From an uncultured Bacillota bacterium (lineage in GTDB: Bacteria; Bacillota_I; Bacilli_A; RF39; UBA660), in assembly GCA_900317975.1 (NCBI GenBank), contig ONIZ01000004.1:1-51109 (forward strand): a stretch of 51,109 bases of DNA. The letters run 5' to 3'. Shown in pieces: positions 16,741 to 25,506 of the stretch; positions within the stretch are counted from its first letter, which is position 1, and each line of letters opens with the position of its first letter. A program made the translations under genes and the position numbers. The notes under the pieces are model-generated. The model was not told the DNA's origin. It saw only the letters and a list, made by a program, of their open reading frames with translations, and did not search any database.

Positions 16741-17286
16741 ATGAAAATATATGTAATTACAGGACACGCAAAGTCTGGAAAAACTACTTTTGGAAATATT
16801 CTAAGAGATAAGCTAAAAGAATATGGATATAAACCATGTGTTATGCAAATAACTTCGCCATTATATCATTATGCAGAAGATTATTTTGAATGGGATTCTA
16901 GACAGGATGAAAAGCCTAGAGAATTCTTACAAAAATTTGGAATAGAAATAATAAAAGAAAAATTGCATAAAGATAAATTCTTAATAAATAGGTTAGAAGA
17001 AGATATAGAAATTCTTTCTAATTTCTTCAACTGCTTTATAATTACAGATGCAAGATTCAAAAAAGAATTAACTGAATTAAAAGAAAAATATAAAGATGTA
17101 GTAACAATAAAACTAGAAAGAACAAATTATGATGATGAATTAAGTGAAGAAGAAAGATCTCATGTTACAGAAATCGAAGTAGATAAGATTAATAATGTTA
17201 AATATCTAGTTCAAAATAATAGTTTTAAAGATTTAAAAGAGTATGCTGAAATGATTATTTCTAAGGAGGAAGATGATATTATATGA
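16741..17286 (+). CDS. P-loop deoxynucleoside monophosphate kinase-like protein
   Basis: A 181-aa P-loop NTPase. Walker A is GHAKSGKT (8-15). It resembles dNMP-kinase/adenylate-kinase-like proteins, with a mixed alpha/beta core, a DAR motif (ITDARFKKEL) in place of Walker B, and LERTNYDDELSEEERSH, a lid-like Arg segment. Probable role is phosphorylation of a (deoxy)nucleotide or related small molecule; the exact substrate is not clear. The start is the ATG at 16741, 4 nt after AAGGAGGGG; an upstream in-frame start would lie in the T-box stem. Its stop overlaps the start of cmk (ATGA). First gene of the T-box operon. Confidence 0.75.
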   Translation: MKIYVITGHAKSGKTTFGNILRDKLKEYGYKPCVMQITSPLYHYAEDYFEWDSRQDEKPREFLQKFGIEIIKEKLHKDKFLINRLEEDIEILSNFFNCFIITDARFKKELTELKEKYKDVVTIKLERTNYDDELSEEERSHVTEIEVDKINNVKYLVQNNSFKDLKEYAEMIISKEEDDII

Positions 17287-17930
17287 TAGTCGCAATAGAT
17301 GGACCTGCAGGAGCAGGAAAAGGAACAATAACTTCATTAGTTGCTGAAGAATTAAATTTGGTAACTATTGATACAGGAGCAACTTATCGTTGTGTAGCAC
17401 TACAATGTTTAAATGAAAATGTAACACTAGATGAACCTGAAAAAATAATTGAAATAGCTAAAAAAGTAAAAATAGATATGGATGAAAACAAAAATGTATT
17501 CTTAAACGGAAAAGATGTTACTAAAGAAATTAGATCAACTGAAGTAACTAGTATAGTATCACCCGTATCTTCAATTCCTGAAGTAAGAGATGAAATGGTA
17601 AAACTACAAAGAGAACTTGCTAAAGGAAAGAATGTAATAATGGAAGGAAGAGATATTACTACAGTAGTATTTCCAGAAGCAGATTTTAAATTCTATTTAG
17701 ATGCAGAAGTGGAAGAACGAGCCAGAAGAAGAGTAAAACAAAATGAAGAACAAGGTATCGAATCAAATTATGATGAAATATTAGAAAGTATTAAAAAACG
17801 TGATTATAATGACATGCATAAAGAAAAAGGTGCCTTAATAAGAACAGAAGATCAAATATATATAGACTCAACAAATATGTCTATAGAAGAAGTAAAGGAA
17901 ACAATAATAAAGCACATAAAAGGAGAATAA
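17283..17930 (+). CDS. cmk: Cytidylate kinase
   Basis: 215 aa. It phosphorylates CMP and dCMP. P-loop DGPAGAGKGT (about 5-14), then TGATYR, GRDITTVVFP (NMP site) and a lid with EERARRR and KKRDYNDMHKEKGAL, all as in Cmk. The start overlaps the preceding stop. alaS begins 2 nt after its stop codon, so the three genes are one transcript under the T-box. Confidence 0.95.
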   Translation: MIVAIDGPAGAGKGTITSLVAEELNLVTIDTGATYRCVALQCLNENVTLDEPEKIIEIAKKVKIDMDENKNVFLNGKDVTKEIRSTEVTSIVSPVSSIPEVRDEMVKLQRELAKGKNVIMEGRDITTVVFPEADFKFYLDAEVEERARRRVKQNEEQGIESNYDEILESIKKRDYNDMHKEKGALIRTEDQIYIDSTNMSIEEVKETIIKHIKGE

Positions 17931-17932
17931 AC

Positions 17933-20623
17933 ATGAAAAAATTAACACATAATGATATAAGAAACTTATGGTTTAAATATTTTGAAGAAAATGGTCATAA
18001 AGTATATGAATCAGCTCCATTAGTACCAATTAACGATGATTCAATACTATGGATAAATGCCGGAGTAACTCCATTAAAGAAATATTTTGATGGAACAGAA
18101 ATTCCTGATTCAAGAAGAATAGTAAATATCCAAAAATGTATAAGAACTAATGATATTGAAAATGTAGGAATTACTAAACGTCATCAAACTTTCTTTGAAA
18201 TGATGGGAAACTTCTCAGTAGGAGATTACTTTAAGAAAGAAGCAATTCATTTTGCATATGAATTATTAACATCACCTGAATATTTTGATATTGATAAAGA
18301 ATTACTATATGTAACAGTATATTCAGATGATGAAGAAGCTAAAAAATATTGGATAAATGAAGGATTAGCTGAAGATCATATAGTTCCTTTAGAAGGAAAC
18401 TTTTGGGAAATAGGAGAAGGTCCTTGTGGACCAGATTCTGAAATATTCTTTGATAGAGGAGAAGAATATGAAACAGAACAAAATGATGCTCTTAAAAGAT
18501 TTAAAAATGATGAAGAACAAGAACGTTACGTAGAAATATGGAATAATGTATTCTCTCAATTCAATTCAGAAGAAGGAAAAGAAAGAAGTGAATACAAAGA
18601 ATTACCATCTAAAAATATAGATACAGGAGCTGGATTAGAAAGATGGTGTTGTATATTCCAAGGAGTAGATTCCAACTTTGAAACAGACTTATTTAAACCA
18701 ATTATTGATCATATAGAAGAAATATCAAAAGTTAAATATACAGGTCAAAAAGAATTTAAAATAATAGCTGACCATATTAGAGCAATCACTTTTGCAATAT
18801 CAGATGGCGCAACATTTGATAACGTAGGAAGAGGATATGTATTAAGAAGATTACTAAGAAGAAGTGTACGTTTTGGTAAAAATCTAGGAATAGAAGGACC
18901 ATTTATGTACAAATTAGTAGATTCAGTTATAAAAGTTATGCAAGAAGCTTATCCAGATATAGTAGAAAAAGTATTAGAAGTTAAAAAAGAAATAATTGAT
19001 GAAGAAGAATTATTCTTAAAGACACTTTCACAAGGAGAAAAAAGACTACAACAATTAATAGATAATTGTAAAGATAACTATATTTCAGGAGAAGAAACAT
19101 TTAAATTATATGATACATATGGATTCCCATATGAATTAACTGAAGAATATTTACAAGAAGCAGGAATTAAAACATCTAAAGAAGAATTTGATAAATATAT
19201 GAATATTCAAAAAGAAATGGCTAAAGCATCTACTAAGAATATTTCAGCTATGGCATCACAACATAAAGTATTATTAGACTTCAAAAAAGAATCTACTTTT
19301 GTATATAACTTATATAGATTAAAAACTAAAGTTATAGGATTAATAAAAGATGAAAAAGAAGTAGATGAATTATCAAAAGAAGGTCTAGTAGTTTTAGAAA
19401 GAACATGTTTCTATGCAGAACAAGGTGGACAAGTAGCAGATACAGGAATGTTAATAGGAGATAACTTTAAAGCAAGAGTATTAAATGTAATTAAAGGACC
19501 TAACGGTCAAAATATTCATAAAATTAAAATACTTGATGGAACAATCAAATTAGATGATAAATGTGAAGTAGTAATTGATAAAGAAAAGAGAAAAGATACA
19601 GAAGTAAATCACTCAATGGTTCATATATTACAATATGCACTTCAACAAGTAGTATCAAATACTATTAAACAAGCAGGATCATATGTAGATGATAAAAGAT
19701 TAAGATTTGATTTTACTTATAATGGTAAAATGACAGATGAAAAAATCTTAGAAACTGAAGAATTTGCTAATGAATATATTAGTAAAAACTTAATAGTTTC
19801 AACAGAGATTCTACCAATAGAAAAAGCTAAACAACTAGGCGCAATGGCTCTATTCGGAGAAAAATATGGAGATCTAGTTAGAGTAGTAAAAATAGGTAAA
19901 TCAATAGAATTCTGTGGAGGTACTCATACATCTAATACTAAAAATATTAAGGCTTTTGCAATAACTAATGTAGAATCAAAAGGATCAAATGTATATAGAA
20001 TAGAAGGAACAACAAATGATAATATTGAACCAACTCTATTTAATATATTAAAACCTTTTAATGATGAAATAGTAAAATTAGAATTAAAATCTAAAGAAAT
20101 TCTATCTCAAGCTAGAAAAGAAGGATTAAAACTAGATTTTAAACTAAATATAGATAAAGTTAAACCAACATCATATAAAGATATAATATTTATTAAAAAT
20201 GAATTAAAATATGTACAAGAAGAAATTAAAAAACTAGAAAAAGAGTATTATTCATTAAAAGAAAAAGATGTATTAGAAAACTTAGATATCTATAAAGAAC
20301 ATGAAAAAGAGATAAATGGAATCAATACTATTATTATGAAAACAAATAATAAAGATAAAAAGATTCTAAAAAGTATAGCTGATTCATTAGTAAATAATAA
20401 ATCTAATATATTTGTATTCTTTGCTAATGTAAAAGATGACTCAGTTAACTTAATCGCAAGAAGTGAATCAAATATCTCTGCAGGAGATGTAATTAAATAT
20501 GTTTCAACTCTAGCAGGAGGAAATGGAGGAGGAAAACCAACCTTCGCAGAAGGTGGTATAAAAGATAGTTCTAAAACAGATGATATTCTAGAGGAAGTAG
20601 AGAATTATATAAATGGCAAATAA
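17933..20623 (+). CDS. alaS: Alanyl-tRNA synthetase
   Basis: 896 aa, full length. The class II catalytic core opens with LWFKYFEENGHKVYESAPLVP. An editing domain carries the zinc-ligand pair HSMVH and the FCGGTHTSN motif. The C-terminal (C-Ala) dimerisation domain ends with a Gly-rich GGNGGGKPTFAEGG loop. It charges tRNA-Ala and is the likely reason for the T-box leader at the head of the operon: uncharged tRNA-Ala would raise expression. Third gene of the unit, preceded by AAAAGGAG. Its last 11 bases overlap holA. Confidence 0.97.
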   Translation: MKKLTHNDIRNLWFKYFEENGHKVYESAPLVPINDDSILWINAGVTPLKKYFDGTEIPDSRRIVNIQKCIRTNDIENVGITKRHQTFFEMMGNFSVGDYFKKEAIHFAYELLTSPEYFDIDKELLYVTVYSDDEEAKKYWINEGLAEDHIVPLEGNFWEIGEGPCGPDSEIFFDRGEEYETEQNDALKRFKNDEEQERYVEIWNNVFSQFNSEEGKERSEYKELPSKNIDTGAGLERWCCIFQGVDSNFETDLFKPIIDHIEEISKVKYTGQKEFKIIADHIRAITFAISDGATFDNVGRGYVLRRLLRRSVRFGKNLGIEGPFMYKLVDSVIKVMQEAYPDIVEKVLEVKKEIIDEEELFLKTLSQGEKRLQQLIDNCKDNYISGEETFKLYDTYGFPYELTEEYLQEAGIKTSKEEFDKYMNIQKEMAKASTKNISAMASQHKVLLDFKKESTFVYNLYRLKTKVIGLIKDEKEVDELSKEGLVVLERTCFYAEQGGQVADTGMLIGDNFKARVLNVIKGPNGQNIHKIKILDGTIKLDDKCEVVIDKEKRKDTEVNHSMVHILQYALQQVVSNTIKQAGSYVDDKRLRFDFTYNGKMTDEKILETEEFANEYISKNLIVSTEILPIEKAKQLGAMALFGEKYGDLVRVVKIGKSIEFCGGTHTSNTKNIKAFAITNVESKGSNVYRIEGTTNDNIEPTLFNILKPFNDEIVKLELKSKEILSQARKEGLKLDFKLNIDKVKPTSYKDIIFIKNELKYVQEEIKKLEKEYYSLKEKDVLENLDIYKEHEKEINGINTIIMKTNNKDKKILKSIADSLVNNKSNIFVFFANVKDDSVNLIARSESNISAGDVIKYVSTLAGGNGGGKPTFAEGGIKDSSKTDDILEEVENYINGK

Positions 20624-21569
20624 TTATTTCATAGAAAATGAAGATAACTTCTTAATAGAAGAAAAAATAAAAGAAATAATAAAAAAAGAAAAGTTTAATG
20701 ATGTAACACCTACTACTTATGATTTAGAACTAACTTCTCTTGAAAATGCATTAGAAGATCTAGATACATATTCATTTCTAACTAATAAAAAAGTAATTAT
20801 TATTAGAGGACTAGATAAAATAGTAAAAAAGAATCTAGATTATGATATAGATTCATCACTTGATCACTTATATAAATATTTAAAAAATCCTGTAGATGAT
20901 AATCTATTAATAATTAGAGTAAACAAATCAGATAGTAAGCAAAATATGTATAAGAAACTAAAAAGTCTATGTACTGTAGAAGAAATTAAAACAGATATAA
21001 AAAAATTAGTACAAGATAAATTAAAAGATTATAAATTAGAAAAAAGATTTATAGATTATTTAATAGAATACTGTAATAATGATATAACTAAAATATCAAA
21101 TGAAGTAGAGAAATTAAAAAATTATCGACTAGAAGAAAAAGAACTTACTATAAAAGATATAGATGATTTGGTAATTAAAGAATATGGAGATTCTAAAAAT
21201 CTATTCTTTAGTTTTCTAGAAAATGTAGGAAAAAAAGATATTGAAAATTCTTTAAAATCATATAGAGAATTAAAAAACTATGACATGAATGATTTAGGAT
21301 TATTAACATCAATATCTAATCAAGTAAGATTAATGTATACAGTTAAAGTCTATGAAGAAAAGAAATATTCTAATGATGAAATTGCTAAAAGACTAAATGC
21401 TAAACCATATAGAATAATGAAAATTAGAGAATTAACTAGACTTTATACATTAGAAGAAATAAGAGGATTAATGATTAAATTAGAAGAAATTGATCTAAAA
21501 ACTAAATCTACTGATGAATCTACTAATTCATTAATAGAAAACTTTATAATTAATTTAAAAAAAGATTAA
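20613..21569 (+). CDS. holA: DNA polymerase III delta subunit
   Basis: A 318-aa clamp-loader wrench subunit. It has the HolA three-domain pattern: an N-terminal AAA+-like domain without Walker A (YFIENEDNFLIEEKIKEI, then FLTNKKVIIIRGLDKI), a lid, and a helical collar (LGLLTSISNQVRLMYTVKVYEE, then LNAKPYRIMKIRE). The start overlaps the end of alaS by 11 nt with a GAGG site inside alaS, so translation is coupled. Last gene of the T-box operon; a replication factor is therefore transcribed under aminoacyl-tRNA control. Confidence 0.92.
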   Translation: MANNYFIENEDNFLIEEKIKEIIKKEKFNDVTPTTYDLELTSLENALEDLDTYSFLTNKKVIIIRGLDKIVKKNLDYDIDSSLDHLYKYLKNPVDDNLLIIRVNKSDSKQNMYKKLKSLCTVEEIKTDIKKLVQDKLKDYKLEKRFIDYLIEYCNNDITKISNEVEKLKNYRLEEKELTIKDIDDLVIKEYGDSKNLFFSFLENVGKKDIENSLKSYRELKNYDMNDLGLLTSISNQVRLMYTVKVYEEKKYSNDEIAKRLNAKPYRIMKIRELTRLYTLEEIRGLMIKLEEIDLKTKSTDESTNSLIENFIINLKKD

Positions 21570-21590
21570 GAGTTATTCTTAATCTTTTCT
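21557..21590. terminator. Bidirectional terminator between holA and rarA
   Basis: A 10-bp perfect stem AAAGATTAAG/CTTAATCTTT with a 7-nt loop; A- and T-runs on both sides. It overlaps both stop codons. Confidence 0.85.
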
Positions 21591-22783
21591 ATTTTGTCAT
21601 ATATTTCTTTAATATTCTTTTCATATCCAAAACTAGATGGATGATAATACTTCTTATTCTTAATTTTATCTGGAAGATATTGTTGTATTACATAATTTCC
21701 AGGATAATCAAACGGATATTTATAATCAGTAGAATTAGTTTTAATATGATCTGGTAGTTTTCCTACATCACCCGACTCGATATCATGAATAGCTTCATTT
21801 ATTGCATCATATGTAGTACAACTCTTAGGTGATAGAGCCATTTCAACTACAATTTCACCAAATGGGATAACTGCCTCAGGTAAACCAACTCTAATAGCTG
21901 CATTAATTGCTGCATCTAAATGAACTCCAATACTAGGGTTCGCAAGACCTATATCTTCATAAGCAATAACACTAAGTCTTCTACCAATAGTTTCTAAGTC
22001 TCCCTCAACTAATAATCTTGCTAAATAGTGTAGGGAAGCATCTACATCACTTCCACGAATACTTTTTTGTAATCCACTCATAACATCATAATGACCATCA
22101 CCATTTTTATCACTAAAGAAAACCGGCTTATTTGATATATTTTTAACCATATCTTTAGTAATCTTTTTATTAGGATAAGTATAATATACTACTTCTAATA
22201 AGTTATATGCACTTCTTAAATCATTTCCAGATAATGTAGCAATAGCCTCAATTCCATCTTTATCAATCTTTATTCCATCTAAATATTTACTTTTACAAGC
22301 CTTTTTAATACCTGTGATAATATCATCATGTTCTAAAGGTTTTAGTTCAAATATCTGACATCTACTTCTTATAGCAGGATTAATAGAGTGATAAGGATTC
22401 TCAGTAGTAAGACCAATTAAAATAATATTGCCAGACTCAATTTGAGGAAGTAAAATATCTTGTTTATCTTTATTTAATCTATGAATTTCATCCATAACAA
22501 GAATAATTCCATCATACATTTTACCTTCTTCAATAACAACTTCTATATCTTTCTTATTATTAATAGTCGCATTAAGTATTCTATAATGTTCATCTAAATC
22601 ATTAATAATACCCATCGCAATAGATGTTTTACCAATACCAGGAGGTCCATATAAAATAAATGAAAAAATATGTTTATTCTTTACAAGATTAGTTAAAACC
22701 TTGTCTTCTCCAATCAAATGTCTTTGTCCTATAACATCATTTAAAGAAGTAGGTTGTAACTTAATTGCTAAAGGTTTATCCAT
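21566..22783 (-). CDS. rarA: Replication-associated recombination protein A (RarA/MgsA)
   Basis: A 405-aa AAA+ ATPase of the RarA/WRNIP1 family that acts at stalled forks. MDKPLAIKLQPTSLNDVIGQ opens the protein, followed by Walker A GPPGIGKTS, Walker B LVMDEIHR, sensor 1 GLTTENP and the tetramerisation region with EDIGLANP. The C-terminus ends in YPFDYPGNYVIQQYLPD and YYHPSSFGYE, typical of the family. The ATG at 22783 is chosen; a GTG four codons earlier is part of the GTGGTGAT ribosome binding site. Confidence 0.95.
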   Translation of the reverse strand: MDKPLAIKLQPTSLNDVIGQRHLIGEDKVLTNLVKNKHIFSFILYGPPGIGKTSIAMGIINDLDEHYRILNATINNKKDIEVVIEEGKMYDGIILVMDEIHRLNKDKQDILLPQIESGNIILIGLTTENPYHSINPAIRSRCQIFELKPLEHDDIITGIKKACKSKYLDGIKIDKDGIEAIATLSGNDLRSAYNLLEVVYYTYPNKKITKDMVKNISNKPVFFSDKNGDGHYDVMSGLQKSIRGSDVDASLHYLARLLVEGDLETIGRRLSVIAYEDIGLANPSIGVHLDAAINAAIRVGLPEAVIPFGEIVVEMALSPKSCTTYDAINEAIHDIESGDVGKLPDHIKTNSTDYKYPFDYPGNYVIQQYLPDKIKNKKYYHPSSFGYEKNIKEIYDKIEKIKNNS

Positions 22784-22799
22784 ATATATCACCACATTT

Positions 22800-22808
22800 A
22801 ATATATCA
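22800..22808 (-). promoter_or_regulatory. Extended -10 promoter of rarA
   Basis: Minus strand TG-A-TATATT ending 17 nt before the ATG at 22783. Predicted +1 at 22793 is the first G of GGTGA. Confidence 0.55.
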
Positions 22809-22833
22809 TATTTGATAAATCTTTAAAATATTA

Positions 22834-22839
22834 TATAAT
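22834..22839 (+). promoter_or_regulatory. TATAAT -10 box of xerD
   Basis: TATAAT, 20 nt before the ATG at 22859. GAGTGA is the ribosome binding site. Confidence 0.5.
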
Positions 22840-22858
22840 ATATAAAGAGAGTGATTAT

Positions 22859-23752
22859 ATGAATATAGATGACGCAATTGAAGATTTCATTGGATATTGT
22901 ATGTTTGAAAAAGGATTATCTGAAAAAACAAAAGAATCATATAAAAATGATCTAAAAATATATAAAGAATTCCTTAATAATAGAAATATATCTAATGTTA
23001 GTAATATAACTGATAAAGAAATAAAAGACTTTCTAAAAGAAAAAAGTGATGAAAAAACATCTACTATAGCACATAATTTAACAGTTATTAAAAATTTTCA
23101 TAAATATTTATTTAGTTCAAATATAACTAAAAAAGATGTATCTGAATTTATAGATAGACCTAAAATGAGAAAATCAATTCCAAAGATACTGTCAATAGAA
23201 GATGTAGATAACCTATTAGATATAAAACTAGAAACCGCTCTAGATTATCGTAATAAAGCTATGTTAGAAATACTATATGCTACAGGTTTAAGAATATCAG
23301 AATTAATAAATTTAGAACTAAATGATATAGATACTTTAGAAGGCACTATAATAGTATTTGGTAAAGGTTCTAAAGAAAGAATAGTTCCATTAGGAGACTA
23401 TGCCATAAAATATTTAAAACTATATTTAGAAAGAAGAAATGAATTAGTTAAAGATCCTACAATTACTAAATTATTTCTAAATAATCACGGAAAACCAATC
23501 TCAAGACAAGGCTTTTTCAAGATATTAAAAAAAATATTAAAAGAAAAAGGATTAAATGAAGATGCTTCTCCTCATACACTAAGACATTCGTTCGCAACAC
23601 ATTTAATAAATAGGGGAGCAGACTTAAGAAGTGTTCAAGAAATGTTAGGTCACTCTGACATATCAACAACAAAGATATATACCGAAGTAAGTGATGAAGT
23701 AGTAAGAGAAGAATATAATGAATTTCATCCAAGAAGTAAGGAGGATTTATGA
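22859..23752 (+). CDS. xerD: Tyrosine recombinase XerD
   Basis: 297 aa, normal for XerC/D. The N-terminal SAM-like core-binding domain spans about 1-95 and the catalytic domain about 105-290. Catalytic residues are R145 (ATGLRISEL), K172 (GKGSKER), H239 and R242 (HTLRHSFATH), H265 (GHSDIST) and nucleophile Y274 (TTKIYTEV). It resolves chromosome dimers at dif with XerC. Gene order xerD-deoB is common in Bacillota, which supports XerD over a mobile-element integrase. The stop overlaps the deoB start (ATGA). Confidence 0.92.
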   Translation: MNIDDAIEDFIGYCMFEKGLSEKTKESYKNDLKIYKEFLNNRNISNVSNITDKEIKDFLKEKSDEKTSTIAHNLTVIKNFHKYLFSSNITKKDVSEFIDRPKMRKSIPKILSIEDVDNLLDIKLETALDYRNKAMLEILYATGLRISELINLELNDIDTLEGTIIVFGKGSKERIVPLGDYAIKYLKLYLERRNELVKDPTITKLFLNNHGKPISRQGFFKILKKILKEKGLNEDASPHTLRHSFATHLINRGADLRSVQEMLGHSDISTTKIYTEVSDEVVREEYNEFHPRSKEDL

Positions 23753-24912
23753 AATATAAAAGAATATTCCTATTGATTTTAGATTCACTAGGAGTAGGGG
23801 AATCAAAAGATGCTTATAAATATGAAAGTATAGGCTCATCTACTCTAGGTCATATTAATGAAAAGTACCCATTATTTATACCAAATCTACAAAGAATAGG
23901 ATTTCTAAATACATTAAATATGACAGATGATGATAAAGTAGAAGCTTATTATACAATAGCACATCCAACAAATGTTGGAGTAGACTCACTATCAGGCCAT
24001 TATGAAATAGTAGGAGCAACCTTAGATGAACCATATCAAAGATTTCCTACAGGCTTTGATGAAGAATTATTACAAAATATATCAAACATAACAGGAAGAA
24101 GAATAATAGGAAATATTTGCTGTACAAATGATGATATAATCAATGATTTAGGAGATACAGAAAGAAACTACGGATCGTTAATAGTATATACTTCAGGAGA
24201 TTCAAACCTACAAGTCGCAGCTCATGAAGATGCTATACCTATAAAGACATTATATGATTATTGTGAAAGAATCAAAGAATTAACAATCAAAGATAATATA
24301 AGAATTTCAAGAATTATTGCAAGACCATTTACAGGAGAAAATAAATATACATTTATCACATCAGCTAGAAAAGAATTTGTAAATAATCCTAAAAAAGAAA
24401 CAGTATTAAATTTATTAGAAAAAGAAAAACTAAATATTATTGGAATAGGGAAGGTAAATGATATATTCAAAAACAATGGTATAACTAAGTCAATTAAAGC
24501 AATAAACAACTCTGAAGCTATCAATAAACTAGTAGATATAATGAATAAAGATTTTACTGGATTATGTATAACAAATCTATCTGATTTTGATGAAATATAT
24601 GGCCATAATAGGGATATAGAAGGTTATGCTAAAGCGATAGAGGAGTTAGATGTAAATATACCTATAATCCTTAATAAATTAAATATAGATGATATGTTAA
24701 TAATAACAGCAGACCATGGATGTGATCCAACATTTGCAGGAAATGGTCATACCAGAGAAAATGTTCCAGTAATCATTTATTCAAGAAATTTTAAGGAACC
24801 AAAAAGACTAAAAGAACTATCAACAATGGCAGATATAGGAAATACTATAGCAGATAATTTTAAAATAACAGAATTAAAAAATGGTACCTCTTTCTTAAAT
24901 GAATTGAAGTAG
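23749..24912 (+). CDS. deoB: Phosphopentomutase
   Basis: 387 aa, full length. It interconverts (deoxy)ribose 1- and 5-phosphate in nucleoside salvage. It belongs to the alkaline phosphatase superfamily. Metal and nucleophile motifs: LDSLGVGE near the N-terminus, GVDSLSGHYEIVG and ITADHGCDPTFAGNGHTREN near the C-terminus. AGGAGG lies inside the end of xerD. No purine nucleoside phosphorylase gene follows; instead a long gene-free stretch begins. Confidence 0.96.
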   Translation: MKYKRIFLLILDSLGVGESKDAYKYESIGSSTLGHINEKYPLFIPNLQRIGFLNTLNMTDDDKVEAYYTIAHPTNVGVDSLSGHYEIVGATLDEPYQRFPTGFDEELLQNISNITGRRIIGNICCTNDDIINDLGDTERNYGSLIVYTSGDSNLQVAAHEDAIPIKTLYDYCERIKELTIKDNIRISRIIARPFTGENKYTFITSARKEFVNNPKKETVLNLLEKEKLNIIGIGKVNDIFKNNGITKSIKAINNSEAINKLVDIMNKDFTGLCITNLSDFDEIYGHNRDIEGYAKAIEELDVNIPIILNKLNIDDMLIITADHGCDPTFAGNGHTRENVPVIIYSRNFKEPKRLKELSTMADIGNTIADNFKITELKNGTSFLNELK

Positions 24913-24945
24913 GTAAGACCCTATCATAATATTATATTAATAAGT

Positions 24946-25063
24946 AGATTATACGCGTATATATCATTATTATATATAAATAAGGTATATATATCCTTAT
25001 ATTATATAATATAAAGATTACGCGCGTATATAACCTTATTATATATATTAATAAGGATAATAA
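24946..25063. repeat. Two imperfect tandem copies of a palindrome-bearing unit
   Basis: Copy 1 starts AGATTATACGCGTATATA (24946), copy 2 AGATTACGCGCGTATATAAC (25015); spacing 69 bp. Each continues with TTATTATATATA and ATAAGG. The cores TATACGCGTATA and TACGCGCGTA are perfect palindromes. AAGGTATATATATCCTT between them is a further hairpin. Confidence 0.6.
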
Positions 25064-25253
25064 ATAAATTTTTAAATTTAAAAATGAATTTGTATTTGCA
25101 TACATAAATTTAAAAATTAAAATAGCATGTTATACAAACTAAATAACACTTAAATTACTTCATCGAAAAAGAAGAAAGAGAATTATAATAAAACAAATAA
25201 AAAGATATAGAAGTTAACATAATATCAATTATAGGAAGTTAATCCGAGTTAAG

Positions 25254-25280
25254 ATGAACCTGATATCCAGGTTCTTTTAT
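25254..25280 (+). terminator. Intrinsic terminator with no gene upstream
   Basis: GAACCTG-ATATC-CAGGTTC followed by TTTTATA. The nearest upstream gene (deoB) ends 340 nt earlier. Confidence 0.6.
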
Positions 25281-25479
25281 ACTACTCTACTCTTCTATAT
25301 ATAAATAAAATAATTATATTTATATCTATAAGAATAGTAACCATCCTCTATTAATAGAAGATAATAACAAGTATATAAATAAACATACTATAAATAGACT
25401 ATACCCTACACTACTAGGTAGGATATCTATTTAATCAAGTGTTTAATAAACATTAGAATTTAGGCTATTTTTGATACTA

Positions 25480-25506
25480 AAAAAGAAAGGTAATTATACC
25501 TTTCTA
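25480..25506 (-). terminator. Intrinsic terminator of the HTH gene
   Basis: Minus strand AGAAAGGTA/TACCTTTCT stem followed by TTTTTT. Confidence 0.8.

Larger units (their letters stand above)
24913..25493. other. Gene-free 580-bp stretch between convergent genes
   Basis: No credible coding frame on either strand. It holds a tandem palindromic repeat (24946-25063), a weak promoter-like pair (TTGCAT, 16 nt, TAAAAT near 25097-25125), a good terminator at 25254-25280, and several short AT-rich inverted repeats. The base composition is even more A/T than the neighbours, apart from two CG cores. Confidence 0.6.

Noticed and set aside
22859-23752. xerD as integrase of a mobile element.
   Set aside because: Overlap with deoB is the ordinary chromosomal order in Bacillota, and no att-like repeats or phage genes adjoin it.
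24946-25063. Palindromic repeats as a CRISPR array or dif site.
   Set aside because: Only two imperfect copies, no unique spacers, no cas genes, and no match to the 28-bp dif pattern.
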